DNA from: Psychrobacter jeotgali
Lineage (GTDB): Bacteria > Pseudomonadota > Gammaproteobacteria > Pseudomonadales > Moraxellaceae
Direction: 5' to 3'
NCBI RefSeq assembly: GCF_904846315.1
Contig: NZ_CAJHAF010000001.1
Span: 1,798,001 to 1,862,000 of the forward strand
DNA length: 64,000 bases
Both the position numbers and the translations under genes were made by a program. Below the pieces are notes generated by a model, which did no database searches, had not been told where the DNA came from, and saw only the letters and a program-made list of their open reading frames with translations. This document shows positions 47,212-55,783 of this stretch, piece after piece (position 1 is the stretch's first letter; the number at the start of each line of letters is the position of its first letter).

Positions 47212-47239
47212 GATAATAACATTGATAATAACATTGATA
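47212..47239. repeat. Short tandem repeat GATAATAACATT x2
   Basis: Two exact 12-bp copies plus a partial third (GATAG) just after the LysR gene stop. Confidence 0.7.
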
Positions 47240-47381
47240 GTTACTTAGTTATCTTAATTATCTTAGGTATTGAATGAGACTTACGAGTCTCATAAAGTCG
47301 CTATAACTCTTAAAGTAATATTGCTACTATCATACGCTAGAAGTTTTTTAGATATATCCATTAATCATAAGGAGATGAATT

Positions 47382-48509
47382 ATGGATCATACTGAGCTAC
47401 ACCATCTTGGCATGAAAGCCATAACCGAATTCGACGATGTGCGTCAAAGTCCATTGCCCAAGGAGCGCTTAGAGGCAGCTCGCAAGCAAGCAGAGGCCTT
47501 TAGAGAGCGCTTTATGGCTGAGCCAGAAGTCGAGTATTATCAAAGCGTCAATTTGGTTCGAGTCCCTTATCCTACGTGGTACGCTTACAGCGGCGTCTAT
47601 ACTCAAAGTACTTATAAATTCCCTTATCTGCATATTCTAAATCGGCTATTCATTATCCAGTATCACGATTTTTTGGGTGAATTAAAAACTTTACTGTTCT
47701 CCCCTTCTGATATCGATGCGGATCGTGAAACGCCCTTTTTCAAGCGCTTAACTAATAAAATGCCCAGCTGGTCGCCACTTGAGAGCGTGGTTGCGCCTAT
47801 CTTTCGTGATGTCAACGAAGCTTTAGCTGAGATAGGACTCACGCCTGAAGATGTCGATTATATTAGCTATGACCATTTGCACACCCAAGATGTCCGTCAG
47901 TGGCTGGGCTCTACAACTGCCTCCTCCAACCAGCCTGCCTACTTTCCCAATGCCAAGCTATTAGTCCACGAAAAAGAGTGGCAAAGCGTACAAGGGCTAC
48001 TGCCTATCCAAGCAGATTGGTATTGCCCCAATGGTATTGAAGGCATTGATGCTGATAAGGTTGTTACTTTTAACGGTAGTATTCAACTGGGTAAAGGGTT
48101 AGCGCTAGTGCACACTCCCGGACATACTGAAGGCAATCACTCTTTAGTTGCTCGAGTGCCTGACGGCATAAGGGTTACCTCAGAAAATGGCGTAGGCGCC
48201 GATGCTTATGCCCCAATGAATTCTAAGATCAATGCCATCCGCCGCTATGCCAAAGATACCGATATTGAAGTTATCTTAAACGGCAATACGCTAGAAGGCA
48301 GTAATGAGCAATATATCTCCATGGTCATTGAAAAAACCATTGCCGGCCCCTCAAGTAACCCAGACTTCCCTAACTGCGCTTCCAGTAGTGAAGCCACCCC
48401 TTATTGGCTACTTCCCGGTCATAAGGTCAGTCATCTGATTGGCGAGGCGAAGTTTGGCCGTCTGAATAAAAGTAGCTCAAGCAGCGCTTCAAAGAAGGAA
48501 GGTGCTTGA
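47382..48509 (+). CDS. Metallo-beta-lactamase-fold protein with non-standard metal motif
   Basis: A 375-residue protein. YDHLHTQDVRQW has H165-x-H167-x-x-D170 where the usual MBL motif is HxHxDH. HTPGHTEGNH (H244, H248) is the conserved third-ligand segment, and LLPGHKVSH follows near residue 347. About 95 residues precede the MBL core. The enzyme class and substrate are unknown. AAGGAGATG precedes the start. Its stop overlaps the next SDR's start by one base (TGATG), so the two are translationally coupled. Confidence 0.75.
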   Translation: MDHTELHHLGMKAITEFDDVRQSPLPKERLEAARKQAEAFRERFMAEPEVEYYQSVNLVRVPYPTWYAYSGVYTQSTYKFPYLHILNRLFIIQYHDFLGELKTLLFSPSDIDADRETPFFKRLTNKMPSWSPLESVVAPIFRDVNEALAEIGLTPEDVDYISYDHLHTQDVRQWLGSTTASSNQPAYFPNAKLLVHEKEWQSVQGLLPIQADWYCPNGIEGIDADKVVTFNGSIQLGKGLALVHTPGHTEGNHSLVARVPDGIRVTSENGVGADAYAPMNSKINAIRRYAKDTDIEVILNGNTLEGSNEQYISMVIEKTIAGPSSNPDFPNCASSSEATPYWLLPGHKVSHLIGEAKFGRLNKSSSSSASKKEGA

Positions 48510-49312
48510 TGAGTTACTTTACTAATAAAACCGTTTATATCACTGGCGCCGCCTCCGGTATCGGTTTTGAAACCGCTAAGCAGCTGATTCAACAGGGTAG
48601 CAACTTGATGTTGTTTGACGTACAACCGCTTGATGAAACGCTATCTACTTTACAAGCGATGAATAAAAAGGGTGTTGCCATCAGCACCTATAAGCTTGAT
48701 GTGACCGATGCTGATATGACCACTCAACTGATAGCAGACGCCGCCGATAAGCAATCACCTGATATCTTGATGCACTTTGTGGGCATTACGGGCCCTTGGA
48801 CGTTTGATGAGATGAGTCAAGAGCAATTTGAGCGGGTGATTAATATCAACCTATTTGGTACACGCAACGTGCTTGCCGCCATGCGTCCGTTCTTAGGGAG
48901 CGGCGACCAAGTGATGATCACCACCTCGATGTCCTCCTTCACTGGCAGTCATGGTTATAGCTCGTATAGTGCCTCGAAATTTGCCATTTGGGGCATGATG
49001 CAATCGCTAAGTTTTGAGTGGAAGCCGTTGGGGATTGATATTACTGTTTTTGCGCCGCCGCCGATAGATACGCCGCTGACTCAATCTGAAGTTGGGGTCA
49101 TGTCAAAAGCAGGTGTTGGCATGAAAAAGCTGGCAGGCGAGCTGAAAATTGAGAACGCCGTCAAAGCGATGTTAAAAGGCGTAGAAAACCGCGAGTTCTT
49201 GGTAATACCAGGGGTGATGGCGAACTTGATCAGATTACAACTACGCTTCTTCCCTGTTAAATGGGTAAACTGGATAGGTAATACCAGTGTCAGACTGTCT
49301 ATGAGAAAGTAA
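48509..49312 (+). CDS. Short-chain dehydrogenase/reductase (first)
   Basis: A 267-residue classical SDR with TGAASGIGFETAKQL (NAD(P) loop), the S-Y-K triad in SMSSFTGSHGYSSYSASKFA and a hydrophobic C-terminal end (RFFPVKWVNWIGNTSVRLSMRK) that may contact membranes. The ATG at 48509 is preceded by AAGGAAGG within the upstream gene; the TTG at 48506 is not needed. It is coupled to the MBL-fold gene, suggesting a shared substrate pathway. Confidence 0.9.
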   Translation: MSYFTNKTVYITGAASGIGFETAKQLIQQGSNLMLFDVQPLDETLSTLQAMNKKGVAISTYKLDVTDADMTTQLIADAADKQSPDILMHFVGITGPWTFDEMSQEQFERVININLFGTRNVLAAMRPFLGSGDQVMITTSMSSFTGSHGYSSYSASKFAIWGMMQSLSFEWKPLGIDITVFAPPPIDTPLTQSEVGVMSKAGVGMKKLAGELKIENAVKAMLKGVENREFLVIPGVMANLIRLQLRFFPVKWVNWIGNTSVRLSMRK

Positions 49313-49408
49313 GCCTATATTGAGTCACTTTAGAAATTTTACCGCCCCGTCCAGTGCTGCGGACATTAATTTTGCTCCATAAAAGTTTGGCTCTAATCTA
49401 AAAAATAT

Positions 49409-49447
49409 AAAAAGCGCCATCTAATGCTTAATTAGATGGCGCTTTTT
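49409..49447. terminator. Bidirectional terminator between the two SDR genes
   Basis: AAAAAGCGCCATCTAAT and its complement (17 bp, perfect) around GCTTA, with A and T tails; the genes are convergent. Confidence 0.93.
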
Positions 49448-49476
49448 GATTGAGTCTCTTAATAGTTAAGCTTAAA

Positions 49477-50268
49477 TTAATCCAAAGTTTGTACACCGCC
49501 GCCATTTACAAACAGCGTCTGACCACTTACCCAGCTCGATATAGGCGAAGCGAAATAAAGCATGGCACCAGCGATATCGTCCGCCTCTCCTAAACGCTGA
49601 ATCGGCGTATGCGAGAGCATTTTTTCTTCAATTTCAGGGGTCAACACGCTTTCTAGTGAGGCTGTGCGCGTGGCGCCCGGGCCAACCGCATTGATACGTA
49701 CTTCAGGCCCAAAGTCGTGAGCTAAATTAGCGACCATGTGGTTGACCGCTGCTTTTGAGGCGGCATAACCGCTCATGTCTGGACTTTTATTAACACTGGA
49801 CATCGAGGTGGTTATGACGATTGAGCCATAGCCCGACTCCTTCATATGCGGTACACATAGCTGACACAGACGCCAAGCGCTAAAAACGTTCAACTCAAAG
49901 TCGCGGCGAAAATCATCAACAGTGATTTCAAACGGGTTCTCTTGACCACCGCCGCCGCCACCAGCGTTGTTAATCAAGATATTGATAGCGCCAAACTTCT
50001 CCATAGCTTTATCAACCATGGTTTTGAGGTCATCGTCTTTTAAGATATTGCACTCAACCGCTAAGGCTTTAACGCCGAAGCTTTCGATTTCTTTGGCGGC
50101 GGCTTGTGCCTCATCTATTTTTAGATCGGCGATAACGATATTGGCTCCTGCTTGCGCTAAACGTAAAGCAGATGCTTTGCCAATACCGTTGGCGCCGCCG
50201 GTTACGATAGCAACTTTACCGGATAAATCGAATAGTTCATCAAATGTTTTTTGTTTAAATTCTGGCAT
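49477..50268 (-). CDS. Short-chain dehydrogenase/reductase (second, HdhA-like)
   Basis: A 263-residue classical SDR. VTGGANGIGKASALRLAQ is the NAD loop, INNAGGGGGGQENPFE an unusual Gly-rich NAG segment and SMSSVNKSPDMSGYAASKAAV the catalytic region, with the C-terminal SWVSGQTLFVNGGG typical of 7-alpha-hydroxysteroid dehydrogenase-type enzymes. Two adjacent ATGs (50271, 50268) fit an AAGG site. The gene points at the first SDR. Confidence 0.93.
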   Translation of the reverse strand: MPEFKQKTFDELFDLSGKVAIVTGGANGIGKASALRLAQAGANIVIADLKIDEAQAAAKEIESFGVKALAVECNILKDDDLKTMVDKAMEKFGAINILINNAGGGGGGQENPFEITVDDFRRDFELNVFSAWRLCQLCVPHMKESGYGSIVITTSMSSVNKSPDMSGYAASKAAVNHMVANLAHDFGPEVRINAVGPGATRTASLESVLTPEIEEKMLSHTPIQRLGEADDIAGAMLYFASPISSWVSGQTLFVNGGGVQTLD

Positions 50269-50357
50269 CATTGATCCTTATAATAATTATTATAGAATTA
50301 ACCATTATGCGCCTTTAAACTTAGCTTGCTGTGACAGATTGCCCGTCTTTTGTAATC

Positions 50358-50397
50358 GAAAAAAAGCCCCACACTCGTATTACGAGTGTGGGGCTTT
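50358..50397. terminator. Hairpin terminator downstream of tRNA-Gly
   Basis: AAAAGCCCCACACTCGTA and its complement (18 bp, perfect) with a 1-base centre and A and T tails, between the SDR start region and the tRNA. Confidence 0.88.
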
Positions 50398-50418
50398 TAC
50401 GCTTTTGCAAGCCATATT

Positions 50419-50493
50419 TGGAGCGGGATAAGAGATTCGAACTCTCGACCCCAACCTTGGCAAGGTTATGCTCTACCACTGAGCTAATCCCGC
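50419..50493 (-). tRNA. tRNA-Gly (anticodon GCC)
   Basis: Cloverleaf on the minus strand: acceptor GCGGGAT/ATCCCGC, D-arm GCTC...GAGC, anticodon stem around TTGCCAA (anticodon GCC), and T-arm GAGAGTTCGAATCTC. Encoded CCA at 50421-50419. Closely resembles E. coli glyV-type tRNA, with a one-base shorter D-loop. Confidence 0.97.
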
Positions 50494-51137
50494 TTAGATT
50501 AAGTCATAGTCATATTATTAATTAATAAGGGCTACGTCTCAATAGGATGGCTATTTTAGCAATTATTAAGCGTCTGTCAATCCCTTTTTTCGACTTTATA
50601 AATTAAACTGTTGAAAAGAAATAGTCTCTTTAACTAAAAATAACATTAAACCATTGATTTTAAGCCAATTTTTAACTCATTGTCCTAGAAGGAATTTGCT
50701 AAATTTTTTCAGTATAATTAGTAGAATAGTCACTGACACCTTAAAGCAGTAGTCTGCCTTTACAGGATTATTTATTGTTATACCCCGCCTAACCCCTAGC
50801 TTAATGATACTGAACTGCCCAACCCCCTATCAGAGCTTGTCGTTTATTCGACCAGTCTATTCCGTAAGTTCAGTTACAATGGCACGCTGTATTGTTACTT
50901 TTGATGCACTGGTTTTATGGGATGATCATTATTATAATTACTATTATAAATGTTAACCTAAACTACAGCGATGTTTACAGCAGCCATCCGTAATAAGTAA
51001 TAACTGAGTAGCGTACTGAGCTCTGACGTAAAAAACATGATCTAATAAAAACGTGAAAGCGTCTTATCGGCTGTCTATCATTAACTTAACGATTAATCTC
51101 TTTGTTCCAATTTATTTTTACAGCGAGGATGTATATT
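50494..51137. other. 644-bp gap between tRNA-Gly and the M48 protease gene
   Basis: No coding frame of note. It holds the tRNA promoter (50553-50580) and presumably the M48 gene's promoter. I see nothing else I can name. Confidence 0.5.
50553..50580 (-). promoter_or_regulatory. tRNA-Gly promoter
   Basis: Minus strand: a perfect TTGACA (50580-50575), a 16-bp spacer and TAAAAT (50558-50553), about 60 bp before the tRNA 5' end. Confidence 0.8.
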
Positions 51138-51950
51138 ATGAAAAAACTGCTTACCACCACAGTTATGGCAGCATCTTTATCGGCCCTCAGCCTTAGTGGC
51201 TGTTCTAGTACTACTAATAGCGGCGCTATTGGCGTAGATCGTCAGCAGCTTCTACTGGTATCAAATGAGCAAGTACTGCAACTATCAGCCCAAAGCTATA
51301 ATAAAAGTATTCAAGAGGCTCGTAAACGTGGCGTGCTTGACACCAATCAAGCTCAGCTCAATCGGTTGAAGAATATTTCTAACCGCCTAATTGCCCAAGT
51401 GGGTATTTATCGCCCTGATGCAGCACGCTGGAACTGGGAAGTGCATACTATCAAGTCTAACGAACTTAATGCGTTTGTTATGCCCGGTGGTAAGATTATG
51501 TTCTATACCGGTATCATTGATCGCCTAAATCTGACCGATGACGAGATTGCTGCGATTATGGGCCATGAGATGTCGCATGCTCTACGTGAGCACTCACGTG
51601 AACGCATCTCACGTGAATATGCTACACAAACCGGTATTGGTGTAGCCGCTAGCATATTTGGACTCTCTCAAGGTCAAGCAGAGCTTGCCAACCTAGCCGG
51701 TGATTTTGGTTTAAGTCGTCCGCATAGCCGCACCCAAGAAAGCGAAGCTGACCAGATTGGTCTTGAGTTAATGGCTAGAGCAGGCTATAACCCGCAAGCC
51801 GCTATCACTCTGTGGCAAAAAATGCAGCGTGCCAGCCAAGGTGAGCCGCCACAATTCCTCAGTACTCACCCCTCAAGTGGTAGTCGTATTGCTCAATTGC
51901 AAAGCTTAATGCCAAAGGTGATGCCGCTATATCAACAATCACGCCGTTAA
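51138..51950 (+). CDS. M48 family metalloprotease lipoprotein
   Basis: A 270-residue lipoprotein protease (LoiP/YggG-like). The signal ends in LSLSGC (Cys22). The catalytic motif is HEMSH at 143-147 and the third ligand lies in ESEADQIGLELM. Such proteases act on outer-membrane and periplasmic substrates. The frame opens at 51102, but GAGG at 51125-51128 fits the ATG at 51138. Confidence 0.93.
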   Translation: MKKLLTTTVMAASLSALSLSGCSSTTNSGAIGVDRQQLLLVSNEQVLQLSAQSYNKSIQEARKRGVLDTNQAQLNRLKNISNRLIAQVGIYRPDAARWNWEVHTIKSNELNAFVMPGGKIMFYTGIIDRLNLTDDEIAAIMGHEMSHALREHSRERISREYATQTGIGVAASIFGLSQGQAELANLAGDFGLSRPHSRTQESEADQIGLELMARAGYNPQAAITLWQKMQRASQGEPPQFLSTHPSSGSRIAQLQSLMPKVMPLYQQSRR

Positions 51951-51991
51951 TAACGAGCTTAGCTTTGTAAAAGCTAAGGTTATAAAGACAG

Positions 51992-52031
51992 AAGGCAGAG
52001 CGCAAATGCTATGATGCGCTCTGCCTTTTTT
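51992..52031 (+). terminator. M48 gene terminator
   Basis: AAGGCAGAGCGCA and TGCGCTCTGCCTT arms (13 bp, perfect) around a 10-base loop, then six T residues. Confidence 0.92.
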
Positions 52032-52099
52032 GTATAGCAACGTCTGTTATAATGCTATCAACAAAAACGTGATGCTCTATTAGTTTATAAAGGATTGCT

Positions 52100-52444
52100 A
52101 TGAATACTCTTAATTCTACGACAGCCCCTACAGCCGCTGCTATCAACAATGCTCTACAAGCCTTACAGCCACAGCATATTGACTTAGCTAACGAATCCAT
52201 GAACCATGCTGGGTACTTTGAAGGTAAAGAAAGCCATTTTAAACTCACCATTGTTAGCGACGCATTCGCTAACAAGCGCTTAGTCGCCCGCCATCAACTG
52301 GTCTACGAGCAGGTCTCTGACCTATTAACTTCACAAGGCGGCAATGTCCACGCCCTCGCCATTCACGCTTATACTCCAGAGGAATGGCAAGCTCAAGGTA
52401 TTAGCCCTAGCAGTCCTCAATGCGCCGGACAAAACACTAAATAA
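52100..52444 (+). CDS. BolA family protein
   Basis: A 114-residue BolA-fold protein. NHAGYFEGKESHFKLTIVSDAFANKRLVARHQLVYE matches the family in pieces, with the conserved SHFKLTIVS and RHQLVY segments, then VHALAIHAYTPEEW. These proteins partner with glutaredoxins and Fe-S delivery; the bolA versus ibaG subtype is not clear here. Confidence 0.88.
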   Translation: MNTLNSTTAPTAAAINNALQALQPQHIDLANESMNHAGYFEGKESHFKLTIVSDAFANKRLVARHQLVYEQVSDLLTSQGGNVHALAIHAYTPEEWQAQGISPSSPQCAGQNTK

Positions 52445-52517
52445 CTGGTCGTTCAATTATTACTCTTTTAGCCTTTTTTCAGTCTATAAACATCAACCGC
52501 AAAAGGAAAGCTAGTTA

Positions 52518-52877
52518 ATGAAACATTTACACCTACTGACAGTAGCCCTGATTATTGTATTATTTATTTATCAGAGCTATTTGGTGTTGAGCGCCAATAG
52601 AAGTGCGCCGCGAATCATTAAGATCTCGACCCATATCGTTTACGCCTTGCTTATCCTTTCAGGGGGTTGGATGTTGATGCAGTTGATGGCAGCCCAAGCG
52701 CCGGTACAATGGGTTTTTGCAAAGATTATATTATTAATTGCCGCTATTAGTGCCAGTGTCAAAGCTTTCAATCCTGCTGCGACTGAGGCCCAAAGCAAGG
52801 CTGGTATTGCTGTAGCTGGCGCAGCTTATATTGGAATAATTATCCTTGCTTATATGAAACCGGGAAACTTATTTTGA
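52518..52877 (+). CDS. SirB2 family membrane protein
   Basis: A 119-residue protein with four membrane helices that resembles SirB2/YnfA-like proteins: KHLHLLTVALIIVLFIYQSY and THIVYALLILSGGWMLMQLM, followed by a Lys-containing helix. Function unknown. It is 73 bp after bolA and may be cotranscribed. Confidence 0.7.
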   Translation: MKHLHLLTVALIIVLFIYQSYLVLSANRSAPRIIKISTHIVYALLILSGGWMLMQLMAAQAPVQWVFAKIILLIAAISASVKAFNPAATEAQSKAGIAVAGAAYIGIIILAYMKPGNLF

Positions 52878-53022
52878 TAAACGCTTAGCAATGAGTAATA
52901 CAATATAGACAATAAAACCTCAATGAATACCCTCTACTTTTAGTATCATGAATGTTTTATATTTGCTATTGTAATTAGATTGCAACGTTTAAAATATGAC
53001 CCCTTAGCCTTTTGGAGCCTTT

Positions 53023-53424
53023 ATGAAAACTCTTACTGCAGCAACATTATTAGCAACCGCTGGCGTTTTTGCTCTCTCAGGCTGCGCCTCTACCGGTAAC
53101 ATAGCGCCGCAATATATTCCGCCTAGTACTTATCAAAGCTATGATTGCCAAGCACTTAGCCAAGAGTACGCTCGAGTCAATCGTTACGTTGAAGCTACTC
53201 GTAATCAGCAATCTACTTTAGCCGCGTCAGGTGTAGGGGTTGGGGTTTCAGCAGGACGCTGGGGAATCTCACCCAATATTAGCTTTGGGGTGGGCAAAAG
53301 CAGTAATACTAAAGCTCGTGATGCAAAGTTATCACGGCTTTATGGTGAGCGTGACGCCATTATTCAGTCAGCCCGTGTTAAGCGCTGCAATTTTGCTAAT
53401 GGGATCAAGATTTATGGTGAATAA
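53023..53424 (+). CDS. Small lipoprotein of unknown function
   Basis: A 133-residue lipoprotein with lipobox FALSGC (Cys21). A Tyr-rich segment (YIPPSTYQSYDCQALSQEY) and a Gly-rich, glycine-zipper-like stretch (SGVGVGVSAGRWGISPNISFGVG) are visible, and the C-terminus has KRCNFANGIKIYGE. I do not recognise a family. Confidence 0.65.
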   Translation: MKTLTAATLLATAGVFALSGCASTGNIAPQYIPPSTYQSYDCQALSQEYARVNRYVEATRNQQSTLAASGVGVGVSAGRWGISPNISFGVGKSSNTKARDAKLSRLYGERDAIIQSARVKRCNFANGIKIYGE

Positions 53425-53445
53425 ATAACAGATTTTATAGCTAAA

Positions 53446-53480
53446 AAAAAGCCAATAGGTTATCAACCTATTGGCTTTTT
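53446..53480. terminator. Bidirectional terminator (lipoprotein / trxC)
   Basis: AAAAAGCCAATAGGTT and AACCTATTGGCTTTTT (16 bp, perfect) around ATC, with A and T tails, between convergent genes. Confidence 0.95.
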
Positions 53481-53511
53481 TACTTGGCGTTCACCTTACT
53501 AGGGCTATCTA

Positions 53512-53949
53512 CTACGATTGTAGACTGTTAACCCACTGGACGATTTGATTAGTTGGCAGTGCGCCTGACTGGCGAGCAACTTCTTTGCCCCCTCGAAAAG
53601 CCACCATCGTTGGTAGACTACGAATATTATAGGGCGCAGCAGCTTGCTCGTACTTGTCAGTCTGGATTTTAGCAAATACCACTTCTGGCAGCTGCCCTGC
53701 CGCTTCTTTAAACTGCGGCGCCATCATCAGACAAGGCTGACACCAGCTTGCCCAAAAATCTACAATAGTTAAAACATCGTTTTTTCGAATGACTTTATTA
53801 ATCACTTGCGCATTTAATTCATGAGGACTAGCGGTCAATAAAGGCTGCTGACATTTACCGCAACTGGGGTTTGCACTTAAACGGGCAGCGGGCAAACGAT
53901 TGGTCGCTTGACAGTTAGTACACACAATATGAAAGTTTGCTTCACTCAT
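53512..53949 (-). CDS. trxC: Thioredoxin TrxC (thioredoxin 2) with WCQPC active site
   Basis: A 145-residue thioredoxin 2. The N-terminal zinc ribbon has Cys10, Cys13, Cys30 and Cys33. The active site reads W69-C70-Q71-P72-C73 instead of the usual WCGPC. The rest (SWCQPCLMMAPQFKEAAGQ and SLPTMVAFRGGKEVARQSGALP) is standard. It opens the sulfur block on the minus strand. Confidence 0.92.
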   Translation of the reverse strand: MSEANFHIVCTNCQATNRLPAARLSANPSCGKCQQPLLTASPHELNAQVINKVIRKNDVLTIVDFWASWCQPCLMMAPQFKEAAGQLPEVVFAKIQTDKYEQAAAPYNIRSLPTMVAFRGGKEVARQSGALPTNQIVQWVNSLQS

Positions 53950-54124
53950 AATCCTTTTCCTGTTTTTGGTCGTATTTTTCTTTATTAGGCTTATAGTTTT
54001 TTATAGTCGTATTATTTTAATGGTTATAAATAGATATTTATCAAGATAAAGTATTGTTAATCTAATACCCTGTAAAGACCGTTGTTTTCTTATCATTAGC
54101 CTTAAAACTAATAGTCTCAAAGGC

Positions 54125-54164
54125 AATAGCCTTAATACTGATGACTATCAATATTAAGGCTATT
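54125..54164. terminator. Hairpin between trxC and the DUF2892 gene
   Basis: AATAGCCTTAATA and TATTAAGGCTATT (13 bp, perfect) around 14 bases, followed on the plus strand by TTTTGTTT. It lies between two minus-strand genes, so its function is uncertain. Confidence 0.5.
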
Positions 54165-54223
54165 TTGTTTACATCAGGACTATCTATGCCACCTTCATCT
54201 ATAGCTTAACGCTCTACACTATC

Positions 54224-54406
54224 CTAGCGTTTGCAAGTATTCATACCCAGCATTTTATATAGAGGGCAGACACGGAACAAGCCGGTTATTAACGGAATCA
54301 AGCCAATAACACCCCACCAGCTTTGATAGTAAATGCCTAGCCCTATAATGATAATACCAGCGATGATACGTAACATTCTATCGGTACTTCCAACATTAAT
54401 ATTCAT
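54224..54406 (-). CDS. DUF2892 membrane protein
   Basis: A 60-residue inner-membrane protein with two helices (residues about 7-40). NVGSTDRMLRIIAGIIIIGLGIYYQSWWGVIG is typical, with the C-terminal CPLYKMLGMNTCKR holding two cysteines. It matches the YgaP-tail-like DUF2892 family and commonly sits in sulfur-handling loci. It is between trxC and the persulfide dioxygenase. Confidence 0.88.
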   Translation of the reverse strand: MNINVGSTDRMLRIIAGIIIIGLGIYYQSWWGVIGLIPLITGLFRVCPLYKMLGMNTCKR

Positions 54407-54505
54407 AGCTTATTCCTTAAGAGTGATAATGTAATAACTTAATTATTTTATTCCCAAACTAGCTTAAAAATCCGAAATAATCTTTGCTACCGTATAAACG
54501 CTTTA

Positions 54506-55372
54506 TCAAAGTGCATTAATAGGTACTTTTAAATAGCGTGTACCATTGTCTTCAGGCTCTGGTAATTTACCAGCATCAATATTTACTTGCACTGAAGGAA
54601 TGATCAACCGCGGCATCTCCAGGGTGGCATCGCGGCGCTCACGCATTTGGACAAACTCTGCTTCATTGATACCATCTTTTACATGGATATTACCCATTTT
54701 CTGTGCGGCTACCGTCGTCGTTGGGCAGTGCTGACGCCCTTTACTCGGATAGTCATGACATAAATACATAACCGTATCTTCATCCAGTGCTAACAACCTT
54801 TGGATAGAGTGATACAAAGTTTTGGCGTCGCCACCCGGAAAGTCGCAACGCGCCGTCCCTACATCGGGAGCAAATATGGTATCACCCGTGAAAACTGCGG
54901 ACTTCTCGCTGTCAGTAGCCACGTAAGCCATATCAGCGGGCGTATGACCAGGAACGTGCATAGTAGTAATAGTAATTGAGCCAAGGTTTAAAGTAGTGCC
55001 TTCATCAGTTAATAGATCGAACTGACTGGCATCGGTACGAAAACTGGTGTCAAAATTAAAAATCTGCTTAAATATTTTTTGTACTTCGGTAATGTATTTA
55101 CCTATGACCAGCTGTCCGCCTAAAACGTCTTTGATATGGATAGCCGCTGATAAATGATCGGCATGCGCATGGGTTTCGATAATATAAACCAGCTCCCAAC
55201 CCTGACGACGGACGAACTCAATGACTTCGTCAGCGCTCTCGGTACTGGTAGTGCCAGACTTTGGATCAAAATTTAATACGGGATCAATAATTGCACACAG
55301 TTGCTGATCAGCATCTGCCAATACATGCGTATAAGTCTCTGTATCCTCATGTAAAAAAGAATGTACCTGCAT
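54506..55372 (-). CDS. Persulfide dioxygenase-like MBL-fold hydrolase (BLH/ETHE1-like)
   Basis: A 288-residue MBL-fold enzyme of the Blh/ETHE1 group, which oxidises glutathione persulfide to sulfite. The metal motif is THAHADHLSA (H68-x-H70-x-D72-H73), the second His lies in MHVPGHTPADMAY, and PDVGTARCDFPGGDAKTLYHS is the family's typical tail. The BigR-type regulator is divergent. It is 100 bp before the DUF2892 gene on the same strand. Confidence 0.92.
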   Translation of the reverse strand: MQVHSFLHEDTETYTHVLADADQQLCAIIDPVLNFDPKSGTTSTESADEVIEFVRRQGWELVYIIETHAHADHLSAAIHIKDVLGGQLVIGKYITEVQKIFKQIFNFDTSFRTDASQFDLLTDEGTTLNLGSITITTMHVPGHTPADMAYVATDSEKSAVFTGDTIFAPDVGTARCDFPGGDAKTLYHSIQRLLALDEDTVMYLCHDYPSKGRQHCPTTTVAAQKMGNIHVKDGINEAEFVQMRERRDATLEMPRLIIPSVQVNIDAGKLPEPEDNGTRYLKVPINAL

Positions 55373-55468
55373 GTTTACCTCATTATCATTTATAATTTTA
55401 ATGTTTTTATAGTGTTTAATATGACTTTTCTATTGATTACAATATAGCAAAGATACTATACTTTATCA

Positions 55469-55485
55469 ATTTATATAATGTAAAT
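55469..55485. promoter_or_regulatory. AT-rich operator-like dyad near the persulfide dioxygenase
   Basis: ATTTATATAATGTAAAT: near-perfect dyad symmetry (ATTTA-y-ATwAT-r-TAAAT), about 100 bp before the minus-strand gene. A candidate BigR-type site. Confidence 0.45.
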
Positions 55486-55736
55486 GGAGATAATCTGCTA
55501 TAATAGCTTATATCATTGATAATTAACCATAATTACAATGACTACAGGTAGTTATAACCATTATCATAGTACTATAGTTTTTCGGTTTGAGGCTTTTGAG
55601 ATCCTAAAGTTAGAAGCTTACCATCCATGCCCTTATCTCATATTGGCACTACAGATTAGAGCATTAGATGTTAAAATAAACCGTTTAACCCCTTGGTAGT
55701 CATCCGTTGACGATAATCATAGGGTGTTTATTAGTA

Positions 55737-55750
55737 GTGATAATTATCAC
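55737..55750. promoter_or_regulatory. Perfect 14-bp palindrome upstream of the BigR-like gene
   Basis: GTGATAATTATCAC, 34 bp before the proposed CTG start. It may be an autoregulatory operator. Confidence 0.5.
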
Positions 55751-55783
55751 CGTTTTATAGTCATTTTATATAAGGAGCTTACT

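Larger units (their letters stand above)
55373..55783. other. 411-bp divergent control region of the sulfur locus
   Basis: Between the persulfide dioxygenase and BigR-like genes. It holds an AT-rich dyad (55469-55485) and a perfect 14-bp palindrome (55737-55750). No gene. Confidence 0.5.

Noticed and set aside
47212..47239. CRISPR-like repeat
   Set aside because: Two 12-bp copies without spacers form a simple tandem repeat, not an array.
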